A stretch of DNA of 24,436 nucleotides, taken from assembly GCA_023423835.1 (NCBI GenBank), contig JAFAEW010000100.1, forward strand, positions 1-24,436. Reading direction: 5' to 3'. The position numbers and the translations under genes were made by a program. This document shows, piece after piece, positions 1-6,864 of the stretch. The notes under the pieces were generated by a model. The model saw only the letters and a list, made by a program, of their open reading frames with translations, made no database searches and was not told the origin of the DNA. This stretch comes from Bacteroidota bacterium. GTDB lineage: Bacteria; Bacteroidota; Bacteroidia; Chitinophagales; Chitinophagaceae. Within the stretch, counting starts at the first letter, position 1; each line of letters begins with the position of its first letter.

Positions 1-212
1 ATGCGAGTGGATGGATGAAAGGCAACATCGATAGTATAATCAGCGGTATTTTGCCAATAATTGGGTCCGGGCTTTCCGGTGGTTGAGCGGGTGCTATCGG
101 CATAAGCTTTTTCGATATTCCGCGGAACGGGCAGGAGTACCTGCGCGTTAATCGTGCTCGTTGTTACAAAGCAGAGGCAAATTATAGCGGCTGAAATCCA
201 TACTTTTTTCAT
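1..212 (-). CDS. M1-family metallopeptidase, amino-terminal fragment (runs off left edge)
   Basis: Only the first 70 codons are present. The reading frame starts at ATG 212-210 on the minus strand, after an AAAGGGAAA purine-rich stretch, and is open at base 1. It begins with a signal peptide (MKKVWISAAIICLCFVTTSTINA), followed by a segment containing PRNIEKAYADSTRS, KPGPNYWQN and ADYTIDVAFHPSTR. From memory, this segment resembles the region just after the signal peptide in Bacteroidota gluzincin (M1) aminopeptidases, where the first beta-strand domain begins. The HExxH catalytic domain would lie outside the window, so the family call rests on amino-terminal similarity only. The protein is expected to be exported to the periplasm or cell surface. 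A TAATTTTA box on the minus strand (238-231) could be its promoter, with one mismatch to TAnnTTTG. Confidence 0.65.
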   Translation of the reverse strand, partial: MKKVWISAAIICLCFVTTSTINAQVLLPVPRNIEKAYADSTRSTTGKPGPNYWQNTADYTIDVAFHPSTR

Positions 213-244
213 TTTCCCTTTTTGAGGACATAAAATTAGCGGAA

Positions 245-291
245 AGAAATAAAAAAGCCTCTATTGCAGTTTTTAATTACAATAAAGGCTT
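245..291 (-). terminator. Intrinsic terminator after the 65-residue secreted protein gene
   Basis: On the minus strand, AAGCCT (291-286) pairs with AGGCTT (260-255), and an inner TATTG/CAATA pairing extends the stem with one mismatch. The stem is followed by TTTTTT. It lies between the 65-residue protein gene and the M1 peptidase gene, so the two are probably separate transcription units. Confidence 0.8.
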
Positions 292-307
292 GCCGGATGT
301 TTAACCC

Positions 308-505
308 TTAACGATGAGAAGTTGAATCGTCAATTACTGTGGTATCCTGAGGCATTGTTGTTGTGTCTCCCGGAAGTGTGTCACGCACTGTAAATTGACT
401 TTCTGAAATTGCAGTTCCGTTAACCTGTGCCTCTGCATTGCTTGTCGTTGCATGAATGGCTGCCACGCCCATTAATAGCATGCTTGCGATTAATAATTTC
501 TTCAT
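308..505 (-). CDS. Small secreted protein of unknown function (65 residues)
   Basis: I do not recognise this protein. Residues 1-27 form a clear Sec signal peptide: MKK, a hydrophobic core, then a small-residue stretch ending NAEAQ. The mature part is only about 38 residues, is rich in Thr, Asp and Ser (RDTLPGDTTTMPQDTTVIDDSTSHR), and has no cysteine or aromatic cluster. It is therefore likely disordered and acidic. It is flanked by non-coding sequence and followed by a strong intrinsic terminator, which supports a real, separately transcribed gene. No clean TAnnTTTG box is visible upstream. The 242 bases between this gene and gpsA (506-747) hold only the gpsA promoter that I can support. The protein could be a fast-evolving export product; no function is assigned. 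Confidence 0.6.
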   Translation of the reverse strand: MKKLLIASMLLMGVAAIHATTSNAEAQVNGTAISESQFTVRDTLPGDTTTMPQDTTVIDDSTSHR

Positions 506-723
506 AGTAAATAGTGTTTTTCAATAAATTAATGCGTTTGCAATAAACCAATTATTATGCCAACATCTGTCAGTAAAATGAGATGCATAACGGTATACTT
601 TTTCGCAAAATCCGCGTTTGAAAATTCTGATTAAACTCGTTTTACGCAACTGTTTTTACCGATGATTTTCTGGGATGGGTGGGATGTGAATGAGTAAAAT
701 GCATGCGGCTGTATCTGAAAGCT

Positions 724-731
724 TAATTTTG
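724..731 (+). promoter_or_regulatory. Bacteroidota -7 promoter box (TAATTTTG) for gpsA
   Basis: TAATTTTG matches TAnnTTTG exactly and ends 16 bases before the gpsA ATG. No convincing -33 TTG element is seen at the usual distance. Confidence 0.55.
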
Positions 732-747
732 CACGAAAAGACGGTTC

Positions 748-1743
748 ATGCAATATGGAATTTTAGGAAGTGGTAGCTGGGCAACAGCTTTGGCAAAGAT
801 TCTGACAGATAATAACCATACGATAAACTGGTGGGTAAGAAATGAAGAATCTATCGGCCATCTCGAAAGAAGAAGACACAATCCGAAATACCTCTCACAG
901 GCCTATTTTAATTTAAATCAGATTCATCTCAGCAGCAGCATTTCCTATGTTATCAGCAAGTCTGATATTCTTGTAATCGCTGTTCCAAGTGCTTACCTCG
1001 AGGACATTTTATCCAATCTGAATACCGATATTTTTGAGGGCAAAAAAATCGTGTCCGCGGTGAAAGGACTTGTGCCCGGTCATCACCAGCTTTTGAATGA
1101 ATGGCTCGAAAAGAAGTTTCAATTTTCTCCCGAAAATTATTTCGCCATTGTAGGACCCTGCCATGCAGAAGAAGTAGCAGCAGAAAAACTTTCTTACCTG
1201 ACGATCTCCGGAACCGACAAAGAATTTGCAACAAAGATTGCAGCCGACTTCCGAAATGAGTATATTCATACCATGACAAATTCAGACATCTCCGGTGTGC
1301 AATACGCGGCGGTTCTGAAAAACATTTATGCTCTCGGCGCGGGCATTGCCCACGGCCTCGAATACGGCGACAACTTTATCAGCGTTTACATCGCTAACAG
1401 TGCGAGGGAACTCGTTCAATTTCTGAGAAATATTAATATCTGCGAAGATGAAACGCTTAACTACACGGCTTCACCCTATCTTGGCGATCTTTTGGTGACC
1501 TGTTATTCTCTCTACAGCAGAAACCGGACTTTTGGTAATATGATTGGCAAAGGTTATTCCGTAACCTCCGCGAAACTTGAATTGAATATGATTGCGGAAG
1601 GATATAATGCTTCCCGATCAATAGAAATAAAAAACAGGTCTGTGAAAAGTAATATGCCCATCGCTCAAAATATCTATGATATCCTCTGGAACAACCTGCC
1701 GGCAGCCACAGGATTTAAAAATATTGAAGCAGTGTTAACATAA
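748..1743 (+). CDS. gpsA: NAD(P)H-dependent glycerol-3-phosphate dehydrogenase
   Basis: This cytosolic enzyme reduces dihydroxyacetone phosphate to sn-glycerol 3-phosphate, the backbone for phospholipids. The Rossmann nucleotide-binding motif GSGSWA is at residues 7-12, the second conserved block SAVKGL at 103-108 contains Lys106, and VGPCHAEE is at 135-142. The catalytic lysine is Lys191 in AAVLKNIYALGAGI, and the C-terminal block SPYLGDLLVTC is also present. At 331 residues it is full length. The ATG at 748 puts the Rossmann motif at the usual distance from the start. The likely promoter is the TAATTTTG box just upstream, giving a very short leader. A 35-codon ORF begins 18 bases after its stop and may be co-transcribed. 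Confidence 0.95.
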   Translation: MQYGILGSGSWATALAKILTDNNHTINWWVRNEESIGHLERRRHNPKYLSQAYFNLNQIHLSSSISYVISKSDILVIAVPSAYLEDILSNLNTDIFEGKKIVSAVKGLVPGHHQLLNEWLEKKFQFSPENYFAIVGPCHAEEVAAEKLSYLTISGTDKEFATKIAADFRNEYIHTMTNSDISGVQYAAVLKNIYALGAGIAHGLEYGDNFISVYIANSARELVQFLRNINICEDETLNYTASPYLGDLLVTCYSLYSRNRTFGNMIGKGYSVTSAKLELNMIAEGYNASRSIEIKNRSVKSNMPIAQNIYDILWNNLPAATGFKNIEAVLT

Positions 1744-1761
1744 TTCTTCCTAAATTTGGAT

Positions 1762-1869
1762 ATGCCTTTCTCAATCGCCATATACGGAGTTTTCGGATTA
1801 GCCTTATTGCTGATCATTGCCGTGGTAAATGTGGCGAGAAAACTAATAGAATCACTCCACAAAAAATAA
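1762..1869 (+). CDS. Predicted 35-residue single-span membrane protein
   Basis: This ORF is too short for ordinary gene finding. It reads MPFSIAIYGVFGLALLLIIA, then a short VVNVARKLIESLHKK tail. The first part gives one transmembrane helix (about residues 4-24), and the basic tail should stay in the cytoplasm by the positive-inside rule. It starts 18 bases after the gpsA stop on the same strand, so it could be translated from the gpsA transcript. Its last 18 bases overlap the 3' end of convergent hemW. A TAAATTTG string at 1751-1758 matches the promoter box, but it would start transcription at or after the ATG. The hydrophobic-then-basic layout is the only evidence that this is a gene. Confidence 0.45.
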   Translation: MPFSIAIYGVFGLALLLIIAVVNVARKLIESLHKK

Positions 1870-2979
1870 GTCTGAAGCTATGCCGTCGGCATAATGTTTT
1901 CCGGAATTATTCAATAAAAGCCGGTCGCCATTCAATTCCATAAATCCGAGATCAATGAATTTCTGCGCCGCTGACTTCAATTTACTTTCCTTTTCGTCAT
2001 TCCAGATGGATCTTATTTGCTTCAGATCGACTCCTTCATCCATACGCATTCCGGTCATAATGAATTCGTTTAACCGCTGCACTTCAGTAAGGATTTCGGT
2101 TTCAGCCGGTACTATTTCCTTCTGAATATTTTGAATATAGAGCGCATTGTTTGCAAGGTTCCACTGCCGGCTTTTCCCATTGAATGAATGCGCAGACGGG
2201 CCGAGTCCTAAATAGGGTTTCGACTGCCAGTAACTGCTGTTGTGCCGGCTTCTTTTTCCCGGTTTTGAAAAATTAGATATTTCGTAATGCTCGTAACCCG
2301 CCTCTTTCATCCATTCCATCAAGAGATCAAACTGAAGGCTTTGCTGGTCTTCATTTACCGGAGCAAGCTTTCCTTTTTTAATGAGAGCAAACAAAGCTGT
2401 TTTCGGTTCAACCGTAAGGGCGTAACAGGAAAGATGCGGGATATCGAAAGCGATTGCCTTTTCAACGTTTTGTTGCCACTTCTTGTCGGTCAATGTGGGC
2501 GTTCCGTAGATCAGGTCGATACTTAAATTATTGAAACCACGGGCTTGTGCAAGTGAAATCGCTTCCCCGGCCTGTTGTGCTGAATGCGCACGGTTCATCC
2601 ATTGCAGGTCTTCCTCGAAAAAAGACTGTATTCCAATGCTCAGACGGTTAATTCCAGCCAATTTCCATGCATCCAATGAGGCGATGGAAATATCGTCGGG
2701 ATTGGCTTCAAGTGTTATTTCTGCCTCCGGATCAACCTCAAACAAATTTTTTAAGGTTGAAAGAATTTCTGCGATTAGTTCGGCCGGCAATAAAGAGGGT
2801 GTTCCGCCGCCAAAATAAATGCTGCTTACCGGCTCACTGAGGTAACCCGACCGCAAAACCGCCTCTTTGCAGATGGCATCGGCCATTTCCCGGTAATTCC
2901 GGGAGGTCGCAGAAAAATGAAAATTGCAGTAGTGGCAGGCTTTTCTGCAAAATGGAATATGAATATAAATACCGGCCAT
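1852..2979 (-). CDS. hemW: Radical SAM heme chaperone HemW (oxygen-independent coproporphyrinogen oxidase-like)
   Basis: HemW is a radical SAM protein that binds heme and is thought to deliver it to respiratory enzymes. The 4Fe-4S ligands are Cys11, Cys15 and Cys18 in IPFCRKACHYCNF. The residue two places after the third cysteine is Phe, as in HemW, whereas true HemN oxidases carry a fourth Cys there. FGGGTPSLLP and the SIGIQSF block follow, and the length of 375 residues is normal. The frame extends to a TTG at 2988, but ATG 2979 (MAGIYIHIPFC) fits the family start. It is divergent from an Omp85 gene, with 34 bases between starts. It lies far from the hemACDE operon in this window. Confidence 0.92.
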   Translation of the reverse strand: MAGIYIHIPFCRKACHYCNFHFSATSRNYREMADAICKEAVLRSGYLSEPVSSIYFGGGTPSLLPAELIAEILSTLKNLFEVDPEAEITLEANPDDISIASLDAWKLAGINRLSIGIQSFFEEDLQWMNRAHSAQQAGEAISLAQARGFNNLSIDLIYGTPTLTDKKWQQNVEKAIAFDIPHLSCYALTVEPKTALFALIKKGKLAPVNEDQQSLQFDLLMEWMKEAGYEHYEISNFSKPGKRSRHNSSYWQSKPYLGLGPSAHSFNGKSRQWNLANNALYIQNIQKEIVPAETEILTEVQRLNEFIMTGMRMDEGVDLKQIRSIWNDEKESKLKSAAQKFIDLGFMELNGDRLLLNNSGKHYADGIASDLFFVE

Positions 2980-3013
2980 TGTAAACAATCCGTTGTATAA
3001 TTGCTTTGTAATA

Positions 3014-4789
3014 ATGGCAAAAATAATTCAATACAAAACGGTTTTTTTGTTAATACTTTTCCTATGGTGTTGCGGGTCATTTGCACAAAAAAAATATGCA
3101 TTAAGCATCATTGCTACGGACAGCTTAAATGAAAATTCGCCGATTGCCCTAAAAGACAGTTTTGCGAACGGAACCGCCTGTATGGATTATATCAGCCAAC
3201 TTCCTCAATTATTACAGTCCAACGGCTATATCAGCGCCTCCGTTGATTCAATTGCTGCCGATTCAATTAAAGCTGTCGCCTTTGTATATTTTGGAAAGAA
3301 ATACAAATGGCGGTCATTAAAAATCCCGAAGCCCGAAGAGGCAATCCTGCACAAGGCGGGAATTTATCCTAATCTGGAAAACACCGTAGCGGATCAGCAG
3401 AAGGTTGCAGGACTTTATGAATCGGTTTTAAATTTCCTGGCCAACAACGGATATCCGTTTGCTTCCGTAAAGATCGACAGCATCAGGATGGAGAATAATG
3501 AGATATCGGGAACGCTTTCCATTAACACCGGTAATCCATATTACATCGACACCATTAAGGTCAATGGGAATATTAAAATCTCGGGCGAGTTTATCAGGAG
3601 GTACCTTCAACTGAAAGAAAAAGACCTTTATCGCGAAGACCGGTTACTTGATATCGACCGGCAACTCGGAGAGTTGCAATATGTGCAATTGACGAAGCCC
3701 ACCACCATCACCCTTTTGAATACAGGAGCAGAAATAAACCTCTATCTCGAAAACAGAAGAAATAACCAGGTCAATGTTTTGATCGGATTTTTACCTTCCA
3801 ATCCGCAAAGCGGCGGGAAGCTGTTAGTAACCGGTGAAGCAAACCTACGGCTCTACAATCCCTTTGGAAACGGCGAAATCATCGGATTTAACTGGCAGCA
3901 ACTTCAGATGAAATCACCAAGGCTCGATCTTTCGTATGCACGTCCTTACCTATTTCATTCGTCTTTTGGGGTGGAAGGGAAATTCGAATTGTATAAACGG
4001 GATTCGTTTTATTTGAATATCAATGCCGAAGTTGGGATCAATTATAAGGTTTCATCGCAAAAGTCGATCTCGTTTTCTACCATTTTTTACAAAACCAATG
4101 TGTTGAACATCGATACGCAGTTTGTGAAATCTACCCATCGCCTTCCGGATATGATCGATTTGAATTCAAACTTGTTGTCGGTTGGATTTTATTTCAATAA
4201 TACCAACTACCGGTTTAATCCGAGAAGCGGAAACGATTTGCAATTGGTAACGGCTTTCGGAAAGAAAAAAGTGAAACCCAACAATTCCATAATCGGATTG
4301 AAAGACACCGCTTTCAACTACGCTTCGCTCTACGATACGGTTGGCGCAAACGGCTACGTGATCAGAGCCACGGCAAAGGCTGCCCATTATTTTCCTACGG
4401 GAAAACAATCAACCGTCAAAACTTCCCTTGATGCCGGATGGTACCAATCTGCCAGGTATTTTAGAAATGAAATATTCCAGATTGGTGGGTTTGGTTTGTT
4501 AAGAGGATTTGATGAGGAAAGTATTCTCACCAATCGCTTCGTTGTCGCCAGCGCTGAGTATCGTTACCTGCTGGCAAGAAACGGCTATTTTTTTGGATTT
4601 ACAGATTTCGGATGGGCAAGGAATGTGCTCATCGGGCAGAATCATTCTTACCTCGGACTGGGAGGCGGACTGGCATTTGAAACGAAGACCGGCATTTTCA
4701 ATATTTCCTATGCCGTTGGAAAAAGAAACGATCAGCCATTTGATTTACGCCAGTCCAAAATCCATTTAGGATTTATAAGCGTTTTTTAA
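3014..4789 (+). CDS. Omp85-family outer membrane protein with POTRA domains (TamA/BamA-like)
   Basis: Omp85 proteins insert or translocate proteins at the outer membrane. The 591-residue product starts with a signal peptide ending near CCGSFAQ. About 230 residues with POTRA-like character follow, for example LLQSNGYISASVDSI near residues 65-80 and NPYYIDTIKVNGN near 174-186. A C-terminal barrel then ends in Phe. The barrel carries the family signature LRGF (Arg497, Gly498, Phe499) in GGFGLLRGFDEES. It is shorter than a canonical five-POTRA BamA and has no BAM partners beside it, so its exact role is unknown. The frame runs back to TTG 2993, but ATG 3014 (MAKIIQYK) gives a cleaner signal peptide. 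TATAATTG at 2996-3003 is a weak promoter candidate. Confidence 0.8.
   Translation: MAKIIQYKTVFLLILFLWCCGSFAQKKYALSIIATDSLNENSPIALKDSFANGTACMDYISQLPQLLQSNGYISASVDSIAADSIKAVAFVYFGKKYKWRSLKIPKPEEAILHKAGIYPNLENTVADQQKVAGLYESVLNFLANNGYPFASVKIDSIRMENNEISGTLSINTGNPYYIDTIKVNGNIKISGEFIRRYLQLKEKDLYREDRLLDIDRQLGELQYVQLTKPTTITLLNTGAEINLYLENRRNNQVNVLIGFLPSNPQSGGKLLVTGEANLRLYNPFGNGEIIGFNWQQLQMKSPRLDLSYARPYLFHSSFGVEGKFELYKRDSFYLNINAEVGINYKVSSQKSISFSTIFYKTNVLNIDTQFVKSTHRLPDMIDLNSNLLSVGFYFNNTNYRFNPRSGNDLQLVTAFGKKKVKPNNSIIGLKDTAFNYASLYDTVGANGYVIRATAKAAHYFPTGKQSTVKTSLDAGWYQSARYFRNEIFQIGGFGLLRGFDEESILTNRFVVASAEYRYLLARNGYFFGFTDFGWARNVLIGQNHSYLGLGGGLAFETKTGIFNISYAVGKRNDQPFDLRQSKIHLGFISVF
3018..3025 (-). promoter_or_regulatory. 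Bacteroidota -7 promoter box (TATTTTTG, minus strand) for hemW
   Basis: The minus-strand reading TATTTTTG is an exact TAnnTTTG match, 38 bases before the hemW ATG. It lies inside the first codons of the divergent Omp85 gene. No clear -33 element is seen. Confidence 0.4.
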
Positions 4790-4841
4790 AAAGAATAAAA
4801 AATTAAACCGCTTTTAAAAAGCAATTCCATAAAACTCCCGG

Positions 4842-4849
4842 TATTTTTG
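4842..4849 (+). promoter_or_regulatory. Bacteroidota -7 promoter box (TATTTTTG) for the DUF4271-hemD-like operon
   Basis: This exact TAnnTTTG match ends only 6 bases before ATG 4856. Transcription would begin at or next to the start codon, giving a leaderless or nearly leaderless message if this box is used. Confidence 0.4.
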
Positions 4850-4855
4850 CAGCAA

Positions 4856-6031
4856 ATGCTGAAGGCGATTTTTACCATATTCTGTTCAATCCTGCTTTTC
4901 AACGGATACACGCAGGTTGACAGCATGTTGCAGAGGATGATCGAAGACGCCAAGAAGAATCCCGTAAGCCCCGGACCTGTAAAAAAGGATAGTCCGGTTA
5001 CAAAGAAAAATACCGTCCCCCTGATAAAAAAAGACAGCGATAAACCAGTTGTAAAAAGAGATTCAGGGCTAAGACAAATACTATCCGATACACCCGCTTT
5101 GAGAACACCGGTTACCGCCAATACTGTCACTGCATTGCCCCCGGCTCCCGAAAAGCCGGTTTCGCGGATTGATTCGGTTTCATCAGACAGCCTGGTGATC
5201 GCGACAAATCCGGTTATTACAGACAGCAGCAGGCCCCTGGTGGCCGTTTCGCCGCCGATTCCCTGGGCGAAGGACACTGCATTCAGAGCATTACTAAAGA
5301 TACATATCACCGGACTCTCACCCAAAGTTGTGTTGAAACAGGGCGATTATCACATTTCAGATCACAAGGACTATTTGTTTTATTTGCTGATCGGGCTGGT
5401 TTTTCTGCTGGCACTGATAAAGCAATTATTTCCACGCTATCTGCAAAACGTTTTCGGAATGCTGTTTCAGGCAAATTACCGGCAAAAGCAAACCCGGGAA
5501 ATTTTGATGCAGGATCGCTTTCCCTCCTTAATGCTGAATATCCTGTTTATCCTGGTCACCGGCACCTTTCTCTCTCTTCTGATAGATTCGGGCGAGGAGG
5601 TTTCAGCCTCCATGCCTGATATTCCTTTTTGGAATCTTGTTTTTTATTCTATTTCTTTCCTTGCAATCGTTTACCTGTTTAAATATCTTACCACTCTTTG
5701 CCTTGGCTGGGCCTTCAATGTAAACGAAGCAGCGAGGCTTTACAACTTCATTGTCTTCATTGTCAATAAGGTGTTCGGACTTTTGCTGTTACCCATTGTT
5801 TTGCTCATGGCCTTTTCTTCCGGTGAGGTTCGCAATATCTGTATTACCGTTGCAGCGGTTGTTGTTGTGATTTTGTTATTGTTGCGCTACGGCATGTCCT
5901 TTGTGGCCTTGAGGAAGCATCTGAATCTTAAACCTTTTCATTTTTTTATTTACCTTTGCGCCATTGAAATCATGCCTTTGCTCATTGTCTATAAAGCACT
6001 GGTAATTTATCTGGGTAAAAGCAATTTTTAA
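4856..6031 (+). CDS. DUF4271 domain-containing membrane protein
   Basis: This 391-residue protein has three parts. A signal peptide (residues 1-19) comes first. Residues 20-165 form a low-complexity region rich in Lys, Asp, Ser, Pro and Val, with recurring KKDS/KRDS units near 43-69. The C-terminal part has about six predicted transmembrane helices (roughly 172-190, 224-243, 259-282, 295-319, 327-345 and 361-385). The membrane part, including LFPRYLQNVFGMLFQANYRQ, matches my recollection of the DUF4271 family, which is largely confined to Bacteroidota and often precedes a HemD-like gene, as here. No function is established. The frame can be read from TTG 4847, but that codon lies inside the promoter box, so ATG 4856 is preferred. 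The stop is 19 bases before the next ATG, indicating an operon. Confidence 0.8.
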   Translation: MLKAIFTIFCSILLFNGYTQVDSMLQRMIEDAKKNPVSPGPVKKDSPVTKKNTVPLIKKDSDKPVVKRDSGLRQILSDTPALRTPVTANTVTALPPAPEKPVSRIDSVSSDSLVIATNPVITDSSRPLVAVSPPIPWAKDTAFRALLKIHITGLSPKVVLKQGDYHISDHKDYLFYLLIGLVFLLALIKQLFPRYLQNVFGMLFQANYRQKQTREILMQDRFPSLMLNILFILVTGTFLSLLIDSGEEVSASMPDIPFWNLVFYSISFLAIVYLFKYLTTLCLGWAFNVNEAARLYNFIVFIVNKVFGLLLLPIVLLMAFSSGEVRNICITVAAVVVVILLLLRYGMSFVALRKHLNLKPFHFFIYLCAIEIMPLLIVYKALVIYLGKSNF

Positions 6032-6050
6032 AAAACGTACAACAAGACGC

Positions 6051-6830
6051 ATGGCTAAGAACGGAACTCGAGCTGAAATTGCAAAAACACGGAATATCTT
6101 AATTGCACAGCCAAAGCCGGAAAGCGAGAAATCCCCTTATTTTGATCTGGCCCGGCGGTTTGGTGTTGAATTAACCTTTCATCCCTTTATCATTTTAGAA
6201 CCGATTCATGCCAGGGAATTCCGCAAACAAAAGATTGACATTACTTCTTATACGGCAGTAATTTTTACGAGCAGAAATGCGATTGATCATTTTTTCAGAA
6301 CCTGTGAAGAAATGAAAATCGCAGTAAGCCAGGACACAAAATACTTTTGTATTTCGGAGGCCGTAGCGCTTTTCCTGCAGAAATTCATTCAATACCGTAA
6401 ACGAAAGGTATTTTTTGGGGCTGATGGTACCAACAAGAGCTTGTTTGATGTATTTGCAAAGCATAAAGACAACGAACGATTCCTCTATGTTTGCAGTGAA
6501 AATCAGCAGGATAATGAGATTGAAACCTGGCTGAAGGCACACGACTGTACTTACGACCTTGCATTTATGTATCGTTCGGTAAGTAACAATATCCGCGAAA
6601 TTATGGATGCGCGGGACTTTGATATGATCTGTTTCTTTACCCCAAGTGGTGTAAGAAGTTTGCTCGATAATTATCCGGGATTTGCCCAAAACGGAAAGTT
6701 GCTCGGGGCCTTCGGAAATAATACAATTAAGGCGATTGAAGATGCGGGATTAAAGGTGGAAGTGAAAGCGCCGGCTCCAAATTCTCCAAGCATGATAACC
6801 GCATTGGAACAGTTTTTTTCTAAAAAATAA
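6051..6830 (+). CDS. HemD-like protein (uroporphyrinogen-III synthase family), DUF4271-linked paralogue
   Basis: The 259-residue product has the two-lobed HemD layout. FTSRNAIDHFF lies in the first lobe, FFTPSGVRSLL in the second, and the ending GAFGNNTIKAIEDAGLKVEVKAPAPNSPSM matches the family's C-terminal block. HemD closes hydroxymethylbilane into uroporphyrinogen III. A second, more canonical hemD (19186-19899) sits in the heme operon of this window, so this copy may not be the main synthase. It follows the DUF4271 gene by 19 bases and is probably co-transcribed with it. That pairing suggests a role tied to the membrane protein, although this is inference. It is followed at once by an intrinsic terminator hairpin. 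Confidence 0.82.
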   Translation: MAKNGTRAEIAKTRNILIAQPKPESEKSPYFDLARRFGVELTFHPFIILEPIHAREFRKQKIDITSYTAVIFTSRNAIDHFFRTCEEMKIAVSQDTKYFCISEAVALFLQKFIQYRKRKVFFGADGTNKSLFDVFAKHKDNERFLYVCSENQQDNEIETWLKAHDCTYDLAFMYRSVSNNIREIMDARDFDMICFFTPSGVRSLLDNYPGFAQNGKLLGAFGNNTIKAIEDAGLKVEVKAPAPNSPSMITALEQFFSKK

Positions 6831-6833
6831 TTA

Positions 6834-6855
6834 AAGTTGCTCAGGCAACTTTTTT
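6834..6855 (+). terminator. Intrinsic terminator or attenuator immediately before carB
   Basis: AAGTTGC (6834-6840), a TCAG loop and GCAACTT (6845-6851) form a 7-bp stem followed by a T run. It can end the DUF4271-hemD-like transcript. Its T run ends about 10 bases before the carB ATG at 6865, leaving no room for a promoter in between, so carB must be reached by read-through or the hairpin must sit in the carB leader. Confidence 0.75.
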
Positions 6856-6864
6856 CTTACATAT

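Noticed and set aside
557..634. A 25-codon ORF in the gap before gpsA
   Set aside because: It has no hydrophobic, charged or conserved pattern and no ribosome site, and is typical of chance frames.
1751..1758. TAAATTTG promoter box before the 35-residue ORF
   Set aside because: It is an exact match, but transcription would start at or after the ATG, so it cannot serve that ORF.
4811..4823. A GCTTTT-A-AAAAGC hairpin after the first Omp85 gene
   Set aside because: It is weak, A+T-only apart from its ends, and has no T run on either strand, so it is not a supported terminator.
4786..5325. A 179-codon minus-strand frame opposite the DUF4271 linker
   Set aside because: Its Phe/Ser/Gly-rich sequence is the reverse of the Lys/Asp/Ser-rich linker and has no gene-like features.
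6195..6689. A 164-codon minus-strand frame inside the HemD-like gene
   Set aside because: It is a shadow frame with no family-like content, while the plus-strand frame has clear HemD motifs.
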